Shown here: positions 41,437 to 51,474 of the stretch, piece by piece
Numbering within the stretch: the first letter of the stretch is position 1
Layout of the letters: each line of letters opens with the position of its first letter
Origin: Blastococcus saxobsidens DD2
Lineage (GTDB): Bacteria; Actinomycetota; Actinomycetes; Mycobacteriales; Geodermatophilaceae
Direction: 5' to 3'
Assembly (NCBI RefSeq): GCF_000284015.1
Contig: NC_016943.1
Coordinates: 4,319,541-4,383,540 of the forward strand
Length of the DNA stretch: 64,000 nt
Made by a program: the position numbers and the translations under genes
Notes under the pieces: generated by a model
Databases searched by the model: none
The model's input: only the letters and a program-made list of their open reading frames with translations
Told to the model about the DNA's origin: nothing

Positions 41437-42183
41437 ATGCGACTCGTGCTCATGACCGCCGCCCGCCAGGCGACGACCGAGGTGCTGCCCGCCCTCGGAC
41501 TGCTGGGCCACCAGGTGCGCGTGGTCGCACCCGAGATCTCCAGCCTCCTGGACGGCGACTCCGGCGACGTCGTGCTGGTCGACGCCCGCCACGACCTCAT
41601 CGGGGCGCGCACGCTGTGCGGGCTGCTCTCCTCCACCGGCGTCGCCGCGGCCCTGGTCGCCGTGCTGTCCGAAGGGGGCCTGGTCGCGCTGTCCGCCGAC
41701 TGGGGTGTCGACGACGTCCTGCTCGACACCGCGGGTCCCGCGGAGGTCGACGCCCGGCTGAAGTGGGCCACGACCCGCCGGCCGGCCGCCGCTGCCCCGG
41801 CCGCGGACGCCGACGGCGGCGTCACCGAGGCCGGCGAGCTGGTCATCGACGAGCGCAGCTACTCGGCGAAGCTCCGCGGCCGCGCGCTCGACCTCACCTA
41901 CAAGGAGTTCGAGCTGCTCAAGTACCTGGCCCAGCACCCCGGCCGGGTCTTCTCCCGGGCGCAGCTGCTCCAGGAGATCTGGGGCTACGACTACTTCGGC
42001 GGCACCCGCACCGTCGACGTCCACGTCCGCCGGCTGCGCGCCAAGCTCGGCACCGAGCACGAGGCGCTGATCGGCACCGTGCGCAACGTCGGCTACAAGC
42101 TCGACCGGCAGGTCGCCGACGCCTCGGCCGAGGCCGCCCGCGCCGCCACCTCGGACGACCGGGCCGACGCCGAGCTGGTCTGA
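41437..42183 (+). CDS. glnR: atypical OmpR-family regulator GlnR (Rv0818-type)
   Basis: A 248-aa winged-helix regulator. The N-terminal receiver-like domain has [20 protein letters not shown], with an Asp at the phosphorylation position but without the usual acidic pocket, as in Gln[20 protein letters not shown] matches GlnR closely. The DNA-binding domain is [20 protein letters not shown] and [18 protein letters not shown], then [11 protein letters not shown]. In Actinomycetota it controls nitrogen assimilation genes. ATG 41437 has GAGGAG upstream. It is followed by mshD after 7 bp. Confidence 0.93.
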   Translation: MRLVLMTAARQATTEVLPALGLLGHQVRVVAPEISSLLDGDSGDVVLVDARHDLIGARTLCGLLSSTGVAAALVAVLSEGGLVALSADWGVDDVLLDTAGPAEVDARLKWATTRRPAAAAPAADADGGVTEAGELVIDERSYSAKLRGRALDLTYKEFELLKYLAQHPGRVFSRAQLLQEIWGYDYFGGTRTVDVHVRRLRAKLGTEHEALIGTVRNVGYKLDRQVADASAEAARAATSDDRADAELV

Positions 42184-42190
42184 TGGTCGG

Positions 42191-43093
42191 GTGAACACCG
42201 ACCGCGACGCCGACATCGACGTCCCCGCAGTCCTCGCGCTGCTGCGCGCCGCCGCTGCCGCCGACGGCGTGCGGCCGGTCTCCGAGGACACCGAGCTGCG
42301 GCTGCAGCACGGTTCCCCGGGCGGCTCCGACCTCGTCGTCCGCGACGGCGGCGCGCTCGCCGGATACGCGCGGCTGGACGACGGCGTCGCCGCGCTCGTG
42401 GTCCACCCGGCCCACCGCCGGCGGGGGCTCGGCACGGCGTTGCTGCGGCAGCTGCTCGACCTCGCGGGCGACCGGCCGCTGAGCATCTGGGCGCACGGCG
42501 ACCTCCCCGGCTCCGCGCAGCTGCTCGCGCCGCACGGCTTCGAGCGCGCCCGCGTGCTGCTGCAGCTGCGCCGCGACCTGGCCGGCATCGACCCCGATCC
42601 GCGGCCGGCGCTGCCCGCCGGCGTCCAGGTGCTGCCGTTCCGCCCGGGGCGGGACGAGGACGCGTGGCTGGCGGTCAACGCGCGCGCATTCGACTGGCAC
42701 CCCGAGCAGGGGCGGATGACGCGCGCGGACCTCGAGCTGCGGGAGGCCGAGCCGTGGTTCGACCCGGACGGCTTCCTGATGGCCTGGCGCGGCGATCCGG
42801 ACGCCGGAGGTGAGCTGCTCGGCTCGCACTGGACCAAGGTCCACCCGCCCGGCGACGCCGCTGAGGAGGCGGTGGGCGAGATCTACGTGCTGGGGATCGA
42901 CCCCGGCGGCCAGGGCCTGGGCCTGGGCCGGGCGCTCACCGACCTGGGGCTGGCGCACCTGCGCGACCGCGGCCTCGGGCAGGTCCTGCTCTACGTCGAG
43001 GAGGACAACGCCGGAGCCGTGCGGCTCTACGAGAGTCGCGGTTTCCGGCGGTTCGCGGTCGACGTCTCCTGGCGGCGCGACCCCGCCCGCTGA
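42191..43093 (+). CDS. mshD: mycothiol acetyltransferase (mycothiol synthase)
   Basis: A 300-aa protein with two GNAT domains that acetylates Cys-GlcN-Ins to give mycothiol. Domain 1 has ALVVHPAHRRRGLGTALLRQ; domain 2 has FDWHPEQGRMT, then GEIYVLGIDPGGQGLGLGRA and LYVEEDNAGAVRLYESRGF. Both acetyl-CoA loops are intact. Position after glnR and before pstB is the same as Rv0818-Rv0820. The stop codon abuts the pstB stop with no base between (TGATCA). Confidence 0.95.
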   Translation: MNTDRDADIDVPAVLALLRAAAAADGVRPVSEDTELRLQHGSPGGSDLVVRDGGALAGYARLDDGVAALVVHPAHRRRGLGTALLRQLLDLAGDRPLSIWAHGDLPGSAQLLAPHGFERARVLLQLRRDLAGIDPDPRPALPAGVQVLPFRPGRDEDAWLAVNARAFDWHPEQGRMTRADLELREAEPWFDPDGFLMAWRGDPDAGGELLGSHWTKVHPPGDAAEEAVGEIYVLGIDPGGQGLGLGRALTDLGLAHLRDRGLGQVLLYVEEDNAGAVRLYESRGFRRFAVDVSWRRDPAR

Positions 43094-44026
43094 TCAGCCG
43101 AAGCGACCCGAGATGTAGTCCTCGGTGCGCCGGTCACCGGGGTTGCTGAAGATCGTCGACGTCAGGTCGTACTCGACCAGCCGGCCGTGGCGCTCGCCCT
43201 TGTCGTCCACGTCGGCGGTGAAGAACGCCGTCCGGTCGGAGACACGGGCCGCCTGCTGCATGTTGTGCGTGACGATGACGATCGTGTAGTCCTTCGCCAG
43301 GTCCTCCATGAGGTCCTCGATCTTCGCCGTCGCGATGGGGTCGAGCGCCGAGCAGGGCTCGTCCATGAGGATGATCTCCGGCCGGACCGCGATGGTGCGG
43401 GCGATGCACAGGCGCTGCTGCTGGCCGCCGGACAGGGCCAGCGCACTCTCCTTGAGCTTGTCCTTGACCTCGTTCCAGAGGGCGGCGCCGGTCAGTGCCT
43501 CCTCGACCAGGTCGTCCATGCTCGAGGGCTTCATGCCGTTGACCTTGGGCCCGTAGGCGATGTTCTCGTAGATCGACTTCGGGAACGGATTCGGCTTCTG
43601 GAAGACCATGCCGATCCGGCGCCGGACCTCGATCGGGTCGACGTGGGCCCCGTAGAGGTCCTGGTCGTGGTAGGTGATCCTCCCGGCGACGCGGGCGCCG
43701 GGGATCAGGTCGTTCATCCGGTTGAAGCAGCGCAGGATGGTCGACTTGCCGCAGCCGGAGGGGCCGATCAGGGCGGTGATCTCGTTCCGTCCGACGTCCA
43801 GCGTGACGCCGCGCACGGCCTCCAGGGCGCCGTAGAACACGCTGACGTCCTGGGCGTGCATGACCGGGGACGTCACCTGGTGCGCGGCCGGGTGCGGCCG
43901 GCGGTCGGTGCGGAACGTGAGCGCGTGCCGCCCGCCCTCCACTGCGCCACCCGGCGGGGTGGGACGCTGGTCGGTCACGGTGGGCGCGGCATCGGCCGCC
44001 ACGGCGATGGACGTGTCAGGCGTCAT
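43094..44026 (-). CDS. pstB: phosphate ABC transporter ATP-binding protein PstB (operon A)
   Basis: The ATPase of the high-affinity phosphate importer. Walker A is [20 protein letters not shown], the Q-loop region is [20 protein letters not shown], the signature is [14 protein letters not shown], and Walker B is [15 protein letters not shown], followed by [13 protein letters not shown] non-homologous N-terminal extension of about 55 residues, rich in Pro/Thr/Arg, precedes [17 protein letters not shown] start at ATG 44026 (GGACGAG upstream); 44044 is possible. Last gene of operon A (pstSCAB, minus strand). Confidence 0.96.
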   Translation of the reverse strand: MTPDTSIAVAADAAPTVTDQRPTPPGGAVEGGRHALTFRTDRRPHPAAHQVTSPVMHAQDVSVFYGALEAVRGVTLDVGRNEITALIGPSGCGKSTILRCFNRMNDLIPGARVAGRITYHDQDLYGAHVDPIEVRRRIGMVFQKPNPFPKSIYENIAYGPKVNGMKPSSMDDLVEEALTGAALWNEVKDKLKESALALSGGQQQRLCIARTIAVRPEIILMDEPCSALDPIATAKIEDLMEDLAKDYTIVIVTHNMQQAARVSDRTAFFTADVDDKGERHGRLVEYDLTSTIFSNPGDRRTEDYISGRFG

Positions 44027-44047
44027 GAGGGTCTCGTCCTTCACGGG

Positions 44048-44953
44048 TCAGTGCCGCTTGCCGTAGCGGTTGCGGATCCAGATGGCCAGGGAGTTCATGC
44101 TGAGGAGGAGCACCAGGAGGACGACGATGGTGGCCGAGGCGAGGATGCGGAACTCCTCGCGCGGTTCGCTGGTCCAGTTGAAGATCTGGATCGGCAGCAC
44201 CGTGTACCGGTCGAACACCGACTCCGGCACGAAGGTCACGAACGTGACGCCGCCGAGGAGCAGCAGCGGCGCCGCCTCCCCGATCGCGCGGGAGAGCGAG
44301 ACGATCGACCCGGTGGCGATGCCGGGCACGGCCTGGGGCAGGACCTGGCGCCAGATCGTCTGCCACTTGGTCGCCCCGAGGGCGAGCGAGCCCTGCCGGA
44401 TCGAGTTCGGCACCGCGCGGATCGCCTCGCGGCTGGCGATGATCAGCACGGGCAGGATCAGCAGGGACAGCGTCAACGAGGCGGTCATGATGGTGAAGCC
44501 GACCTGCAGCTGGCGGGCGATGATGCCCAGCCCGAGGATGCCGTAGACGATCGACGGCACGGCCGCGAGGTTCTGGATGTTCAGCTCGATCAGCCGGTTC
44601 ACCCGGGAGAGCGGGTTGGCGTACTCCTCGAGGTAGATCGCCGTCATGACCCCCAGCGGGACGGCGATGAGGAAGACCAGCGCCATCACCCACAACGTGC
44701 CGGCGATGGCCGACAGGGCGCCGGCGAGCTCGGGGTTGATCGACGACGGCATGTTCAGCCACAGCCGTGAGTCGATGCGCGGCCAGCCGCGTTGCACCAG
44801 GAAGACGATCAGCACGAGGAGGAACACCATCGCGGTCGCCAGGCAGGCGAACAGCACCGCACGGAAGGTCCACTCCTTGGGAGAGCGGGTCTCCGGCTGC
44901 AGCGAGGGTGCGTCGTCCGGCAGGACGGCGGGCGGGGTGGCGGTGGCGGTCAC
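44048..44953 (-). CDS. pstA: phosphate ABC transporter permease PstA (operon A)
   Basis: A 301-aa inner-membrane permease with six hydrophobic segments. Typical PstA blocks: [40 protein letters not shown] and the EAA loop [20 protein letters not shown] followed by [37 protein letters not shown] is near the end. It pairs with PstC, which it overlaps by 4 bp. Confidence 0.95.
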   Translation of the reverse strand: MTATATPPAVLPDDAPSLQPETRSPKEWTFRAVLFACLATAMVFLLVLIVFLVQRGWPRIDSRLWLNMPSSINPELAGALSAIAGTLWVMALVFLIAVPLGVMTAIYLEEYANPLSRVNRLIELNIQNLAAVPSIVYGILGLGIIARQLQVGFTIMTASLTLSLLILPVLIIASREAIRAVPNSIRQGSLALGATKWQTIWRQVLPQAVPGIATGSIVSLSRAIGEAAPLLLLGGVTFVTFVPESVFDRYTVLPIQIFNWTSEPREEFRILASATIVVLLVLLLSMNSLAIWIRNRYGKRH

Positions 44954-45894
44954 TCGTAGACCTCCCGGTACTTGCGCACGAGGCGGATGCTCAGTGCGTT
45001 CATGACGAGGGTCATCGCGAACAGCAGGCTGCCGACGGCGAAGATCGTCTCGTAGCCGATCGAGCCCACCGGGACGTCGCCGATCCCGGCCGCGGCGATG
45101 AAGCTGGTCATGGTCTGCATGCCCTCGGTCGGGTCGAAGCTCAGGTTCGGCGTCTGGCCGGCCGCGATCGCCACGATCATGGTCTCGCCCACCGCCCGGG
45201 ACACGCCGAGGACGAAGGCGGCGACGATGCCCGACAGCGCGGCCGGGACGACGATCCGGGTCGCCACCTGGCGCTTGGTGCTGCCCAGGGCGTACGCGCC
45301 CTCGCGCAGCGAACGGGGGACGGCGCTCATCGCGTCCTCGGACAGCGACGCGATCGTCGGGATGATCATGATCCCCATGACGATGCCGGCCGACAGCGCG
45401 TTGAAGCCGCGGATGCCGAACAGCGGCTGCAGGACCAGACCGGTGACGAACTCCAGCGCGAAGAATCCGAAGACGACGGTCGGGATGCCGGCCAGGACCT
45501 CGAGAACCGGCTTGAGTATCTTCCGTGCGCGGGGCCGGGCGTACTCCGAGAGGTAGATCGCCGCGCCGAGCCCGAGCGGGATGGCGACGAGGATCGCGAT
45601 GCCGGTGACCATCAGGGTCGCGGTCACCAGCGGGAGGACGCCGAACCGGGCGTTGGCGAACAGCGGCGCCCAGTCGGTGCCCGTGAGGAATTCGCGGAGG
45701 GTCACCTCCGACTCGCCGAAGAAGCTGATCGTCGGGGGGACGAGGGACAGGACGATGCCGATGGTGGTCAGCACCGACACCAGCGCGGCGAGGAACAGCA
45801 GCCCCTGGATGGCGACCTCGCCGTACCGCGGGCGCGCCTGGCGCAGGTCGGTGTCGCGCGCCGGGGGCGGGCGATCAGTGAGGGTCGCGGTCAC
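44950..45894 (-). CDS. pstC: phosphate ABC transporter permease PstC (operon A)
   Basis: A 314-aa permease. PstC features: [20 protein letters not shown], the conserved [39 protein letters not shown] and [20 protein letters not shown] followed by [18 protein letters not shown]. Six transmembrane segments. It lies 78 bp downstream of pstS and overlaps pstA by 4 bp. Confidence 0.95.
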   Translation of the reverse strand: MTATLTDRPPPARDTDLRQARPRYGEVAIQGLLFLAALVSVLTTIGIVLSLVPPTISFFGESEVTLREFLTGTDWAPLFANARFGVLPLVTATLMVTGIAILVAIPLGLGAAIYLSEYARPRARKILKPVLEVLAGIPTVVFGFFALEFVTGLVLQPLFGIRGFNALSAGIVMGIMIIPTIASLSEDAMSAVPRSLREGAYALGSTKRQVATRIVVPAALSGIVAAFVLGVSRAVGETMIVAIAAGQTPNLSFDPTEGMQTMTSFIAAAGIGDVPVGSIGYETIFAVGSLLFAMTLVMNALSIRLVRKYREVYE

Positions 45895-45972
45895 GGGCGC
45901 CGGTTCGGCCTCTCTGGTGATCGGGATGTGCCGCCGCCCCGCGGCTGCGGGACGGCGGCACGCGGGAGACGG

Positions 45973-46953
45973 TCAGCCCTGCAGTTCCTGGACCTTGGAC
46001 TCGACCTCGGAGGCCTGCTCGTCGGTGAGCGGGATGAACAGCGCCGCCTCGGCGATCTCGGCCTGGTTGTCGACGTAGAAGTCGACGAACGCCTGCACCT
46101 CCGGCCGCTCGAGCGCCTGCGCGCTCGGGTAGATGAACAGCTGACGCCCCAGCGGGGCGTAGCTGCCGTCCTGGACGCTCTCGGTGCTCGGCTCGACGCA
46201 GCCGTCCCCGCCGTCGACGGCCAGCGGCTTCACCCGCCCCTCGTTCTCCTCCACGTACGAGAAGCCGAAGTAGCCCATCGCGCCCGCTGCGCCCTCGACG
46301 CCCTGGACGACCACGTTGTCGTCCTCGGAGGCGCCGTAGTCGCTGCGGCTGACGCCCTCGTTCCCGTTGATCGCGTCGGTGAAGTAGTCGAAGGTGCCCG
46401 AGTCGGTGCCGGGGCCGAAGAGCTCCAGCGGCACGTCCGGGAAGCCGTCGCGGACCTGGCTCCAGTTGTCGAGCGTGGAGTCCTCGTCCCAGATCGCGTT
46501 GAGCTCCTCGACGGTGAGGCAGTCGGCCCAGTCGTTCTCCGGGTTCACGACGACCGAGAGCGCGTCGTTGGCCACGCCCAGCTCGGCGAACTCGATGCCG
46601 GCCTCCTCGCAGGTGGCGATCTCGTCCTCGGCGATGGTGCGGGAGGCATTCGAGATGTCGGTCTCGCCACGGCAGAACTTCTCGAACCCACCACCGGTCC
46701 CGGAGGTGCCGACCGTGACCTGGACCCCGGGGTTCTCCTGCTGGAACAGCTCGGCCGCGGCGGCGCTGAGCGGCTCGACCGTCGAGGAGCCGTCGATCAC
46801 GACCTCGCCGGACAGCTCGCCACCGCCCTCGTCGCCGGAGCCCGCGGTGGGGTTGCCGCTCTCGTCGGTGTTGCCGCAGGCGGCCAGGGCCAGGGCGAGG
46901 GAGAGCACGGCGGCCGCCGGCACGGAGCGGCGACGCAGGGTGCTGGTCTTCAA
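45973..46953 (-). CDS. pstS: phosphate-binding lipoprotein PstS (operon A, GSST type)
   Basis: A 326-aa substrate-binding lipoprotein: the lipobox is LALALAACGNTDES. The phosphate-binding loops read VVIDGSSTVEPLSAAAAELF, TVGTSGTGGGFEKFCRGETD and ISNASRTI. It differs clearly from the PstS of operon B in size and loops. The TTG at 46953 is chosen because GAGAGG lies eight bases upstream; the longer reading adds residues without a signal-peptide pattern. Divergent from operon B; the shared region holds Pho-box-like repeats. Confidence 0.94.
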   Translation of the reverse strand: MKTSTLRRRSVPAAAVLSLALALAACGNTDESGNPTAGSGDEGGGELSGEVVIDGSSTVEPLSAAAAELFQQENPGVQVTVGTSGTGGGFEKFCRGETDISNASRTIAEDEIATCEEAGIEFAELGVANDALSVVVNPENDWADCLTVEELNAIWDEDSTLDNWSQVRDGFPDVPLELFGPGTDSGTFDYFTDAINGNEGVSRSDYGASEDDNVVVQGVEGAAGAMGYFGFSYVEENEGRVKPLAVDGGDGCVEPSTESVQDGSYAPLGRQLFIYPSAQALERPEVQAFVDFYVDNQAEIAEAALFIPLTDEQASEVESKVQELQG

Positions 46954-47015
46954 CTGATGAGCCTCTCTGTTCTGTCTGAGCCCGGACGTGCCGGGCATCG
47001 GGACGGACCAGGCGA

Positions 47016-47070
47016 AAGCTAGGCAGCCACGGTGAACCGGCCACCTGCGCGACGTGAACAGACGCCGAAC
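47016..47070 (-). promoter_or_regulatory. Pho-box array and -10 box of pst operon A
   Basis: On the minus strand GTTCGGC (47070-47064), GTTCACG (47059-47053) and GTTCACC (47037-47031) are spaced by 11 and 22 bp, that is in register with an 11-bp repeat. A TAGCTT -10 (47021-47016) begins 9 bases after the last unit, so the array covers the -35 region, as in classical PhoB/PhoP-activated promoters. Leads into pstS with an 62-nt leader or shorter. Confidence 0.7.
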
Positions 47071-47102
47071 ACCAGCGGGCGAGTGCCACGGGAGAATGCG
47101 CA

Positions 47103-47142
47103 GGTCATCCAGGCGGTCCGAGTTGTTCGGTCGCCGTTCACC
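47103..47142 (+). promoter_or_regulatory. central Pho-box cluster between the two pst operons
   Basis: Plus-strand units GGTCATC (47103), GGTCCGA (47115), GTTCGGT (47125) and GTTCACC (47136) are spaced 12, 10 and 11 bp. The last two are in perfect 11-bp register. They lie far from both start codons and could serve either operon. The stretch 47143-47396 between clusters contains no supportable gene. Confidence 0.5.
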
Positions 47143-47396
47143 CCGCGATGACGCGAGGGACCACCCGCCCCCGCTCCGCTCCCCGCACCGGACCGTGCTC
47201 CTGGTGGTCGATCCTGATCTCGGGGCCGCCGTGCTCGCCGGCCCCGCTGCGCTACGGCGCGCTCGAGACCTCGCCCGTCAGCGGCGACCGTCAGGATGCG
47301 CGGTGCGTTCGTGCCGATGCCGCCATTGGCATTTCCGGCTCCTGCACTACCTGATACCCCGTTCGCTGTGATCGGGACGACTGCGCCGTCCGGCTC

Positions 47397-47489
47397 GTTC
47401 ACCGACTGTTCACTGGGCAGAGGGGCACCGGCCACGTGTCCCTCCTACCGTCATCTTCGGTTCATCGGGGCGGTCACGATCAGTTCATC
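47397..47489 (+). promoter_or_regulatory. Pho-box repeats and -10 box of pst operon B
   Basis: GTTCACC (47397) and GTTCACT (47408) are exactly 11 bp apart. A TACCGT -10 (47446-47451) follows after 31 bases, the same geometry as at phoU (32 bases). Further downstream, GTTCATC (47460), GGTCACG (47472) and GTTCATC (47483) continue at 12 and 11 bp, just before the pstS ribosome-binding site; bound there, a regulator could also repress. Confidence 0.65.
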
Positions 47490-47505
47490 GACGGAGGGGC
47501 GAGCA

Positions 47506-48609
47506 GTGCGGTCATCGACGTCGCCCTCCGTCGCGCTGGCGTGCCTGCTGGGCGCGACGGTCGCGTTGTCCGGCTGCGCCGCCGTCAACGAGCGGGGCCT
47601 CCCCTCGGGGGGTGAGAACGCGCTCAGCGGCACGCTCGTGGGTGCCGGATCCAGCGCGCAGCAGGCCGCCATGCAGGGCTGGCGGGCCGGCTTCACCAGC
47701 ATCCAGCCCGAGGTGACGGTCAACTACGACCCGATCGGGTCCGGTGGCGGCCGGGAGCAGTTCCTCGCCGGCGGCACCGACTTCGCCGGGTCCGACGCTC
47801 CACTGGACGACGAGGAACTGGCGCAGGCGGAGGAGCGCTGCGGCACCTCGGGCGTCTTCGAGCTGCCGAACTACATCTCGCCGATCGCGGTCGTCTACAA
47901 CGTCGAGGGCGTCGGCGAGCTGAACCTCTCACCCGAGACGCTGGCCGGGATCTTCGACCAGCAGATCACCACCTGGGACGACCCGGCGATCGCCGCGGAC
48001 AACCCGGGTGTCGAGCTGCCCGACCTGCGGATCACGCCGGTCAACCGCAGCGACGAGTCCGGCACCACGGAGAACTTCGTGGAGTACCTGGCCGCGGCCG
48101 CCGGTGACGCGTGGCCGTACGAGCCGGACGGCAACTGGCCGGTGCCCGGCGGCGAGGCGGCGCAGGGCAACTCCGGCGTCGTGGGCGCCGTCCGCGCCGG
48201 CAACGGGACGATCGGCTACGCCGACCTCAGCCAGGCCGGCGACCTCGGCGTCGCACGGATCGGGGTCGGCGAGGAGTTCGTCGCCCCGACCGCCGAGGCC
48301 GCGGCCGCGGTGGTGGAGGACTCGCACCGGCTCGAGGGCCGGGGCCCCTACGATTTCGCCATCGAGATCGCCCGCGACACCGCCGAGTCGGGCCGCTACC
48401 CGATCGTGCTGGTCAGCTACCACCTCGGCTGCGTCGAGTACGAGGACCCGCAGACCGCCGAGCTGCTGCGCTCCTTCCTCACCTACGTGGTCAGCGAGGA
48501 GGGACAGCAGGCCGCGGCGCAGGTGGCGGGGTCCGCGCCGATCTCCGACGCACTGCGGAGCCAGGCCATGACGGCTGTCGACGCGATCACGGTGGACACG
48601 ACCCCGTGA
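47506..48609 (+). CDS. pstS: phosphate-binding lipoprotein PstS (operon B)
   Basis: A 367-aa lipoprotein with lipobox VALSGCAAVNE. Binding loops: LVGAGSSAQQAAMQGWRAGF, YDPIGSGGGREQFLAGGTDF, AGSDAPLDDEELAQAEERCG and VNRSDESGTTENFVEYLAAA. These fit mycobacterial-type PstS. The GTG at 47506 has GGAGGGG eight bases upstream and gives a normal signal peptide; the open frame to 47296 does not. First gene of operon B, preceded by Pho-box repeats. Confidence 0.95.
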   Translation: MRSSTSPSVALACLLGATVALSGCAAVNERGLPSGGENALSGTLVGAGSSAQQAAMQGWRAGFTSIQPEVTVNYDPIGSGGGREQFLAGGTDFAGSDAPLDDEELAQAEERCGTSGVFELPNYISPIAVVYNVEGVGELNLSPETLAGIFDQQITTWDDPAIAADNPGVELPDLRITPVNRSDESGTTENFVEYLAAAAGDAWPYEPDGNWPVPGGEAAQGNSGVVGAVRAGNGTIGYADLSQAGDLGVARIGVGEEFVAPTAEAAAAVVEDSHRLEGRGPYDFAIEIARDTAESGRYPIVLVSYHLGCVEYEDPQTAELLRSFLTYVVSEEGQQAAAQVAGSAPISDALRSQAMTAVDAITVDTTP

Positions 48610-49529
48610 CGACCCGCTCGCGGCGGAGCCTGGGAGACCGGGTGTTCGCCGGAAGTGCCCGCGGGGCCGGCATCCTCATCCTCGCGATCCTCGCCGGCGT
48701 CACCCTCTTCCTCATCGTGGAGGCCTGGCCGGCGTTCACCGCACCGGCCGAGGAGATCCCCGGCGGGGAGGGGATCGTCGCCTACATCGCCCCCCTGTTG
48801 TTCGGCACGCTCCTGGTGTCCGTGATCGCCTTGCTGGTCGCCACGCCGCTGGGGGTGGCGATCGCGCTGTTCATCACCCACTACGCCCCGCGGCGGTTGG
48901 CCCAGGGCCTGGGCTACCTGGTCGACCTGCTGGCCGCCATCCCCAGCATCGTGTACGGATTCTGGGGGCTGACCTGGCTGGCGCCGGCCCTCGTCCCGTT
49001 CTACGTCTGGCTGGAGGAGTACCTCGGGTTCATCCCGCTGTTCGCGGGGCCGGCCTCGGCGACCGGGCGGACGATGCTCACCATCGGCCTGGTGCTGGCG
49101 ATCATGATCCTGCCGATCATCAGCGCGATCGCCCGGGAGGTCTTCCGGCAGGTGCCCACGCTGCACCAGGAGGCCGCGCTCGCCCTGGGCGCCACCCGTT
49201 GGGAGATGATCCGGATGTCCGTCCTGCCCTACGGACGGAGCGGTGTCACCGGTGCGGCGATGCTGGGCCTGGGACGCGCCCTGGGTGAGACCATGGCCGT
49301 CGCGATCATCCTGTCGGTCTCGGGCGGGTTCACGTTCAACCTGATCAGCCGCGAGAACCCGGGCACCATCGCGGCCAACATCGCCCTGGACTTCCCCGAG
49401 TCGACCGGCCTGGCGGTCAACGCACTGATCGCCAGCGGGCTGGTGCTGTTCGTCATCACCTTCGCGGTGAACCTGCTGGCCCGGTGGATCGTGAGCCGGC
49501 GCGCCGAGTTCTCCGGAGCCGACTCGTGA
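48606..49529 (+). CDS. pstC: phosphate ABC transporter permease PstC (operon B)
   Basis: A 307-aa permease starting at GTG 48606, 4-bp overlap with pstS. Blocks: GVAIALFITHYAPRRLAQGL, YLVDLLAAIPSIVYGFWGL, AREVFRQVPTLHQEAALALG and RWEMIRMSVLPYGRSGVTGA. GLGRALGETMAVAIILSVSG is near the end. Six or more transmembrane segments; forms the channel with PstA. Confidence 0.95.
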   Translation: MTTRSRRSLGDRVFAGSARGAGILILAILAGVTLFLIVEAWPAFTAPAEEIPGGEGIVAYIAPLLFGTLLVSVIALLVATPLGVAIALFITHYAPRRLAQGLGYLVDLLAAIPSIVYGFWGLTWLAPALVPFYVWLEEYLGFIPLFAGPASATGRTMLTIGLVLAIMILPIISAIAREVFRQVPTLHQEAALALGATRWEMIRMSVLPYGRSGVTGAAMLGLGRALGETMAVAIILSVSGGFTFNLISRENPGTIAANIALDFPESTGLAVNALIASGLVLFVITFAVNLLARWIVSRRAEFSGADS

Positions 49530-50611
49530 TCCAGCCGGCGACGTCCACCCCGCTCGAGCCGACCGGCGTCACGGAGCCGCCCCCGCCCCGTCGGTCGCCG
49601 ACCACCGGCGGCCGACTGCCCGGCTGGGTCCCCTGGGCGCTGTTCGCGGGGACGGCCGCCATCGCGGCCCTCCTCGGCCTCGGCCTCGTGCTCGTCGTCC
49701 TCTGCACGGTGGTCGCCGGGACCGCGGCGCTGTACGTGCTCTCCCGGGCGGTCGAGGGACCGCGCCGGGCGACCGACCGGGTGGTGACCTCGGTCGTGGT
49801 CAGCGCCTTCGGCATCGCGATGGTCCCGCTGGTCTCGCTGGTCGTCGAGGTCGTCCGCCGCGGCGCCGAGCGGTTCGACGGGCAGTTCTTCACCTGGTCG
49901 CTGCTCGGCGTGCTGGGCGAGGGCGGCGGCGCCTACCACGCGATCATGGGCACGCTGGTCATCACCGGTTTGACCACGCTGATCTCGGTCCCGATCGGCC
50001 TGATGACCGCAATCTACCTCGTCGAGTACGGGCGCGGGCGGCTGGCGCGGGCGATCACCTTCCTCGTCGACGTCATGACCGGCATCCCGTCGATCGTGGC
50101 CGGGCTGTTCGCCTACGCCCTGTTCGTCGTGTTCTTCGGCCCGGGCATCCGGCTGGGCGTCATGGGGGCGGTCGCGCTGTCGGTCCTCATGATCCCGGTC
50201 GTCGTCCGGTCGGCCGAGGAGGTCCTGAAGCTGGTCCCCCGGGACCTGCGGGAAGCGGCCTACGCCCTGGGCGTGCCCAAGTGGCGGACCATCGTCAAGG
50301 TGGTGCTGCCGACGGCCATCGCCGGGCTCAGCACCGGCGTCACGCTGGCGATCGCCCGCGTGGTGGGCGAGACCGCACCGCTGCTGATCACGGTCGGCAT
50401 CGCCAACGCCACGAACTTCGACCCGTTCGACGGGCGGATGGCGACCTTGCCGGTCTACGCCTACTACCAGCTCACCCAGCCCGGCGTGCCGCCCGAGTTC
50501 GCCATCGACCGCGCATGGACGGCGGCACTGCTGCTCATCATCCTGGTCATGGGCCTCAACGTGGCCGCCCGTCTGATCAGCCGCTTCTTCGCCCCCAAGA
50601 CCGGTCGCTGA
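49526..50611 (+). CDS. pstA: phosphate ABC transporter permease PstA (operon B)
   Basis: A 361-aa permease, about 60 residues longer than PstA of operon A because of a Pro-rich N-terminus and two extra hydrophobic segments ([20 protein letters not shown] and [18 protein letters not shown]). Then [40 protein letters not shown] and [23 protein letters not shown] 49526 overlaps pstC by 4 bp. Confidence 0.95.
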   Translation: MIQPATSTPLEPTGVTEPPPPRRSPTTGGRLPGWVPWALFAGTAAIAALLGLGLVLVVLCTVVAGTAALYVLSRAVEGPRRATDRVVTSVVVSAFGIAMVPLVSLVVEVVRRGAERFDGQFFTWSLLGVLGEGGGAYHAIMGTLVITGLTTLISVPIGLMTAIYLVEYGRGRLARAITFLVDVMTGIPSIVAGLFAYALFVVFFGPGIRLGVMGAVALSVLMIPVVVRSAEEVLKLVPRDLREAAYALGVPKWRTIVKVVLPTAIAGLSTGVTLAIARVVGETAPLLITVGIANATNFDPFDGRMATLPVYAYYQLTQPGVPPEFAIDRAWTAALLLIILVMGLNVAARLISRFFAPKTGR

Positions 50612-50636
50612 CCGCCCCGACCCGAAGGACACGTCC

Positions 50637-51416
50637 GTGGCCAAGCGCATCGAGGTCTCCGACCTCAACATCTACTACGGCGACTTCCTCGCCGTGGAGG
50701 GCGTCAGCGTCAGCATCGAGCCCCGCAGCATCACCGCGCTGATCGGCCCGTCGGGCTGCGGGAAGTCCACCTTCCTGCGTTCGATCAACCGGATGCACGA
50801 GGTGCTGCCCGGCGCCCGTGTGGAGGGCAAGGTCGTCATGGACGGCCAGGACCTCTACGGTGCCGACGTCGACCCGGTCGACGTGCGCCGGCAGATCGGC
50901 ATGGTGTTCCAGCGTCCCAACCCGTTCCCGACGATGTCGATCTACGACAACGTCATCGCCGGCAACCGGCTGAACAGCAAGCGGATGCGCAAGTCCGAGG
51001 CCGACGACATCGTCGAGCGGTCCCTACGTGGCGCCAACCTGTGGAACGAGGTCAAGGACCGGCTCGACCGGCCGGGGGCCAGCCTGTCCGGCGGGCAGCA
51101 GCAGCGCCTGTGCATCGCGCGTGCGATCGCCGTCGAGCCCGACGTCCTCCTGATGGACGAGCCGTGCTCCGCGCTCGACCCCATCTCGACGCTGGCGATC
51201 GAGGATCTGATGACCGAGCTCAAGGAGCGGTTCACCATCGTCATCGTCACCCACAACATGCAGCAGGCCGCGCGGGTCAGCGAGTCCACCGGATTCTTCA
51301 ACCTCAACGGCGTGGGCCAGCCCGGCCGGCTGATCGAGTTCAACCCGACCGGGAAGATCTTCAGCAACCCCGACCAGAAGGCGACGGAGGACTACATCTC
51401 CGGTCGCTTCGGCTGA
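50637..51416 (+). CDS. pstB: phosphate ABC transporter ATP-binding protein PstB (operon B)
   Basis: A 259-aa ATPase. Walker [22 protein letters not shown]-loop [20 protein letters not shown], signature [16 protein letters not shown], Walker [17 protein letters not shown] and [17 protein letters not shown]. Standard length, unlike the extended copy in operon A. The GTG lies 25 bp after pstA with GAAGGAC upstream. Closes the second complete Pst system. Confidence 0.96.
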   Translation: MAKRIEVSDLNIYYGDFLAVEGVSVSIEPRSITALIGPSGCGKSTFLRSINRMHEVLPGARVEGKVVMDGQDLYGADVDPVDVRRQIGMVFQRPNPFPTMSIYDNVIAGNRLNSKRMRKSEADDIVERSLRGANLWNEVKDRLDRPGASLSGGQQQRLCIARAIAVEPDVLLMDEPCSALDPISTLAIEDLMTELKERFTIVIVTHNMQQAARVSESTGFFNLNGVGQPGRLIEFNPTGKIFSNPDQKATEDYISGRFG

Positions 51417-51474
51417 ACGAGGACCCCCCCGCCACCACCGCTCGCCCTCGCAGCGGGGCCCTGCGGGGCTGCGT

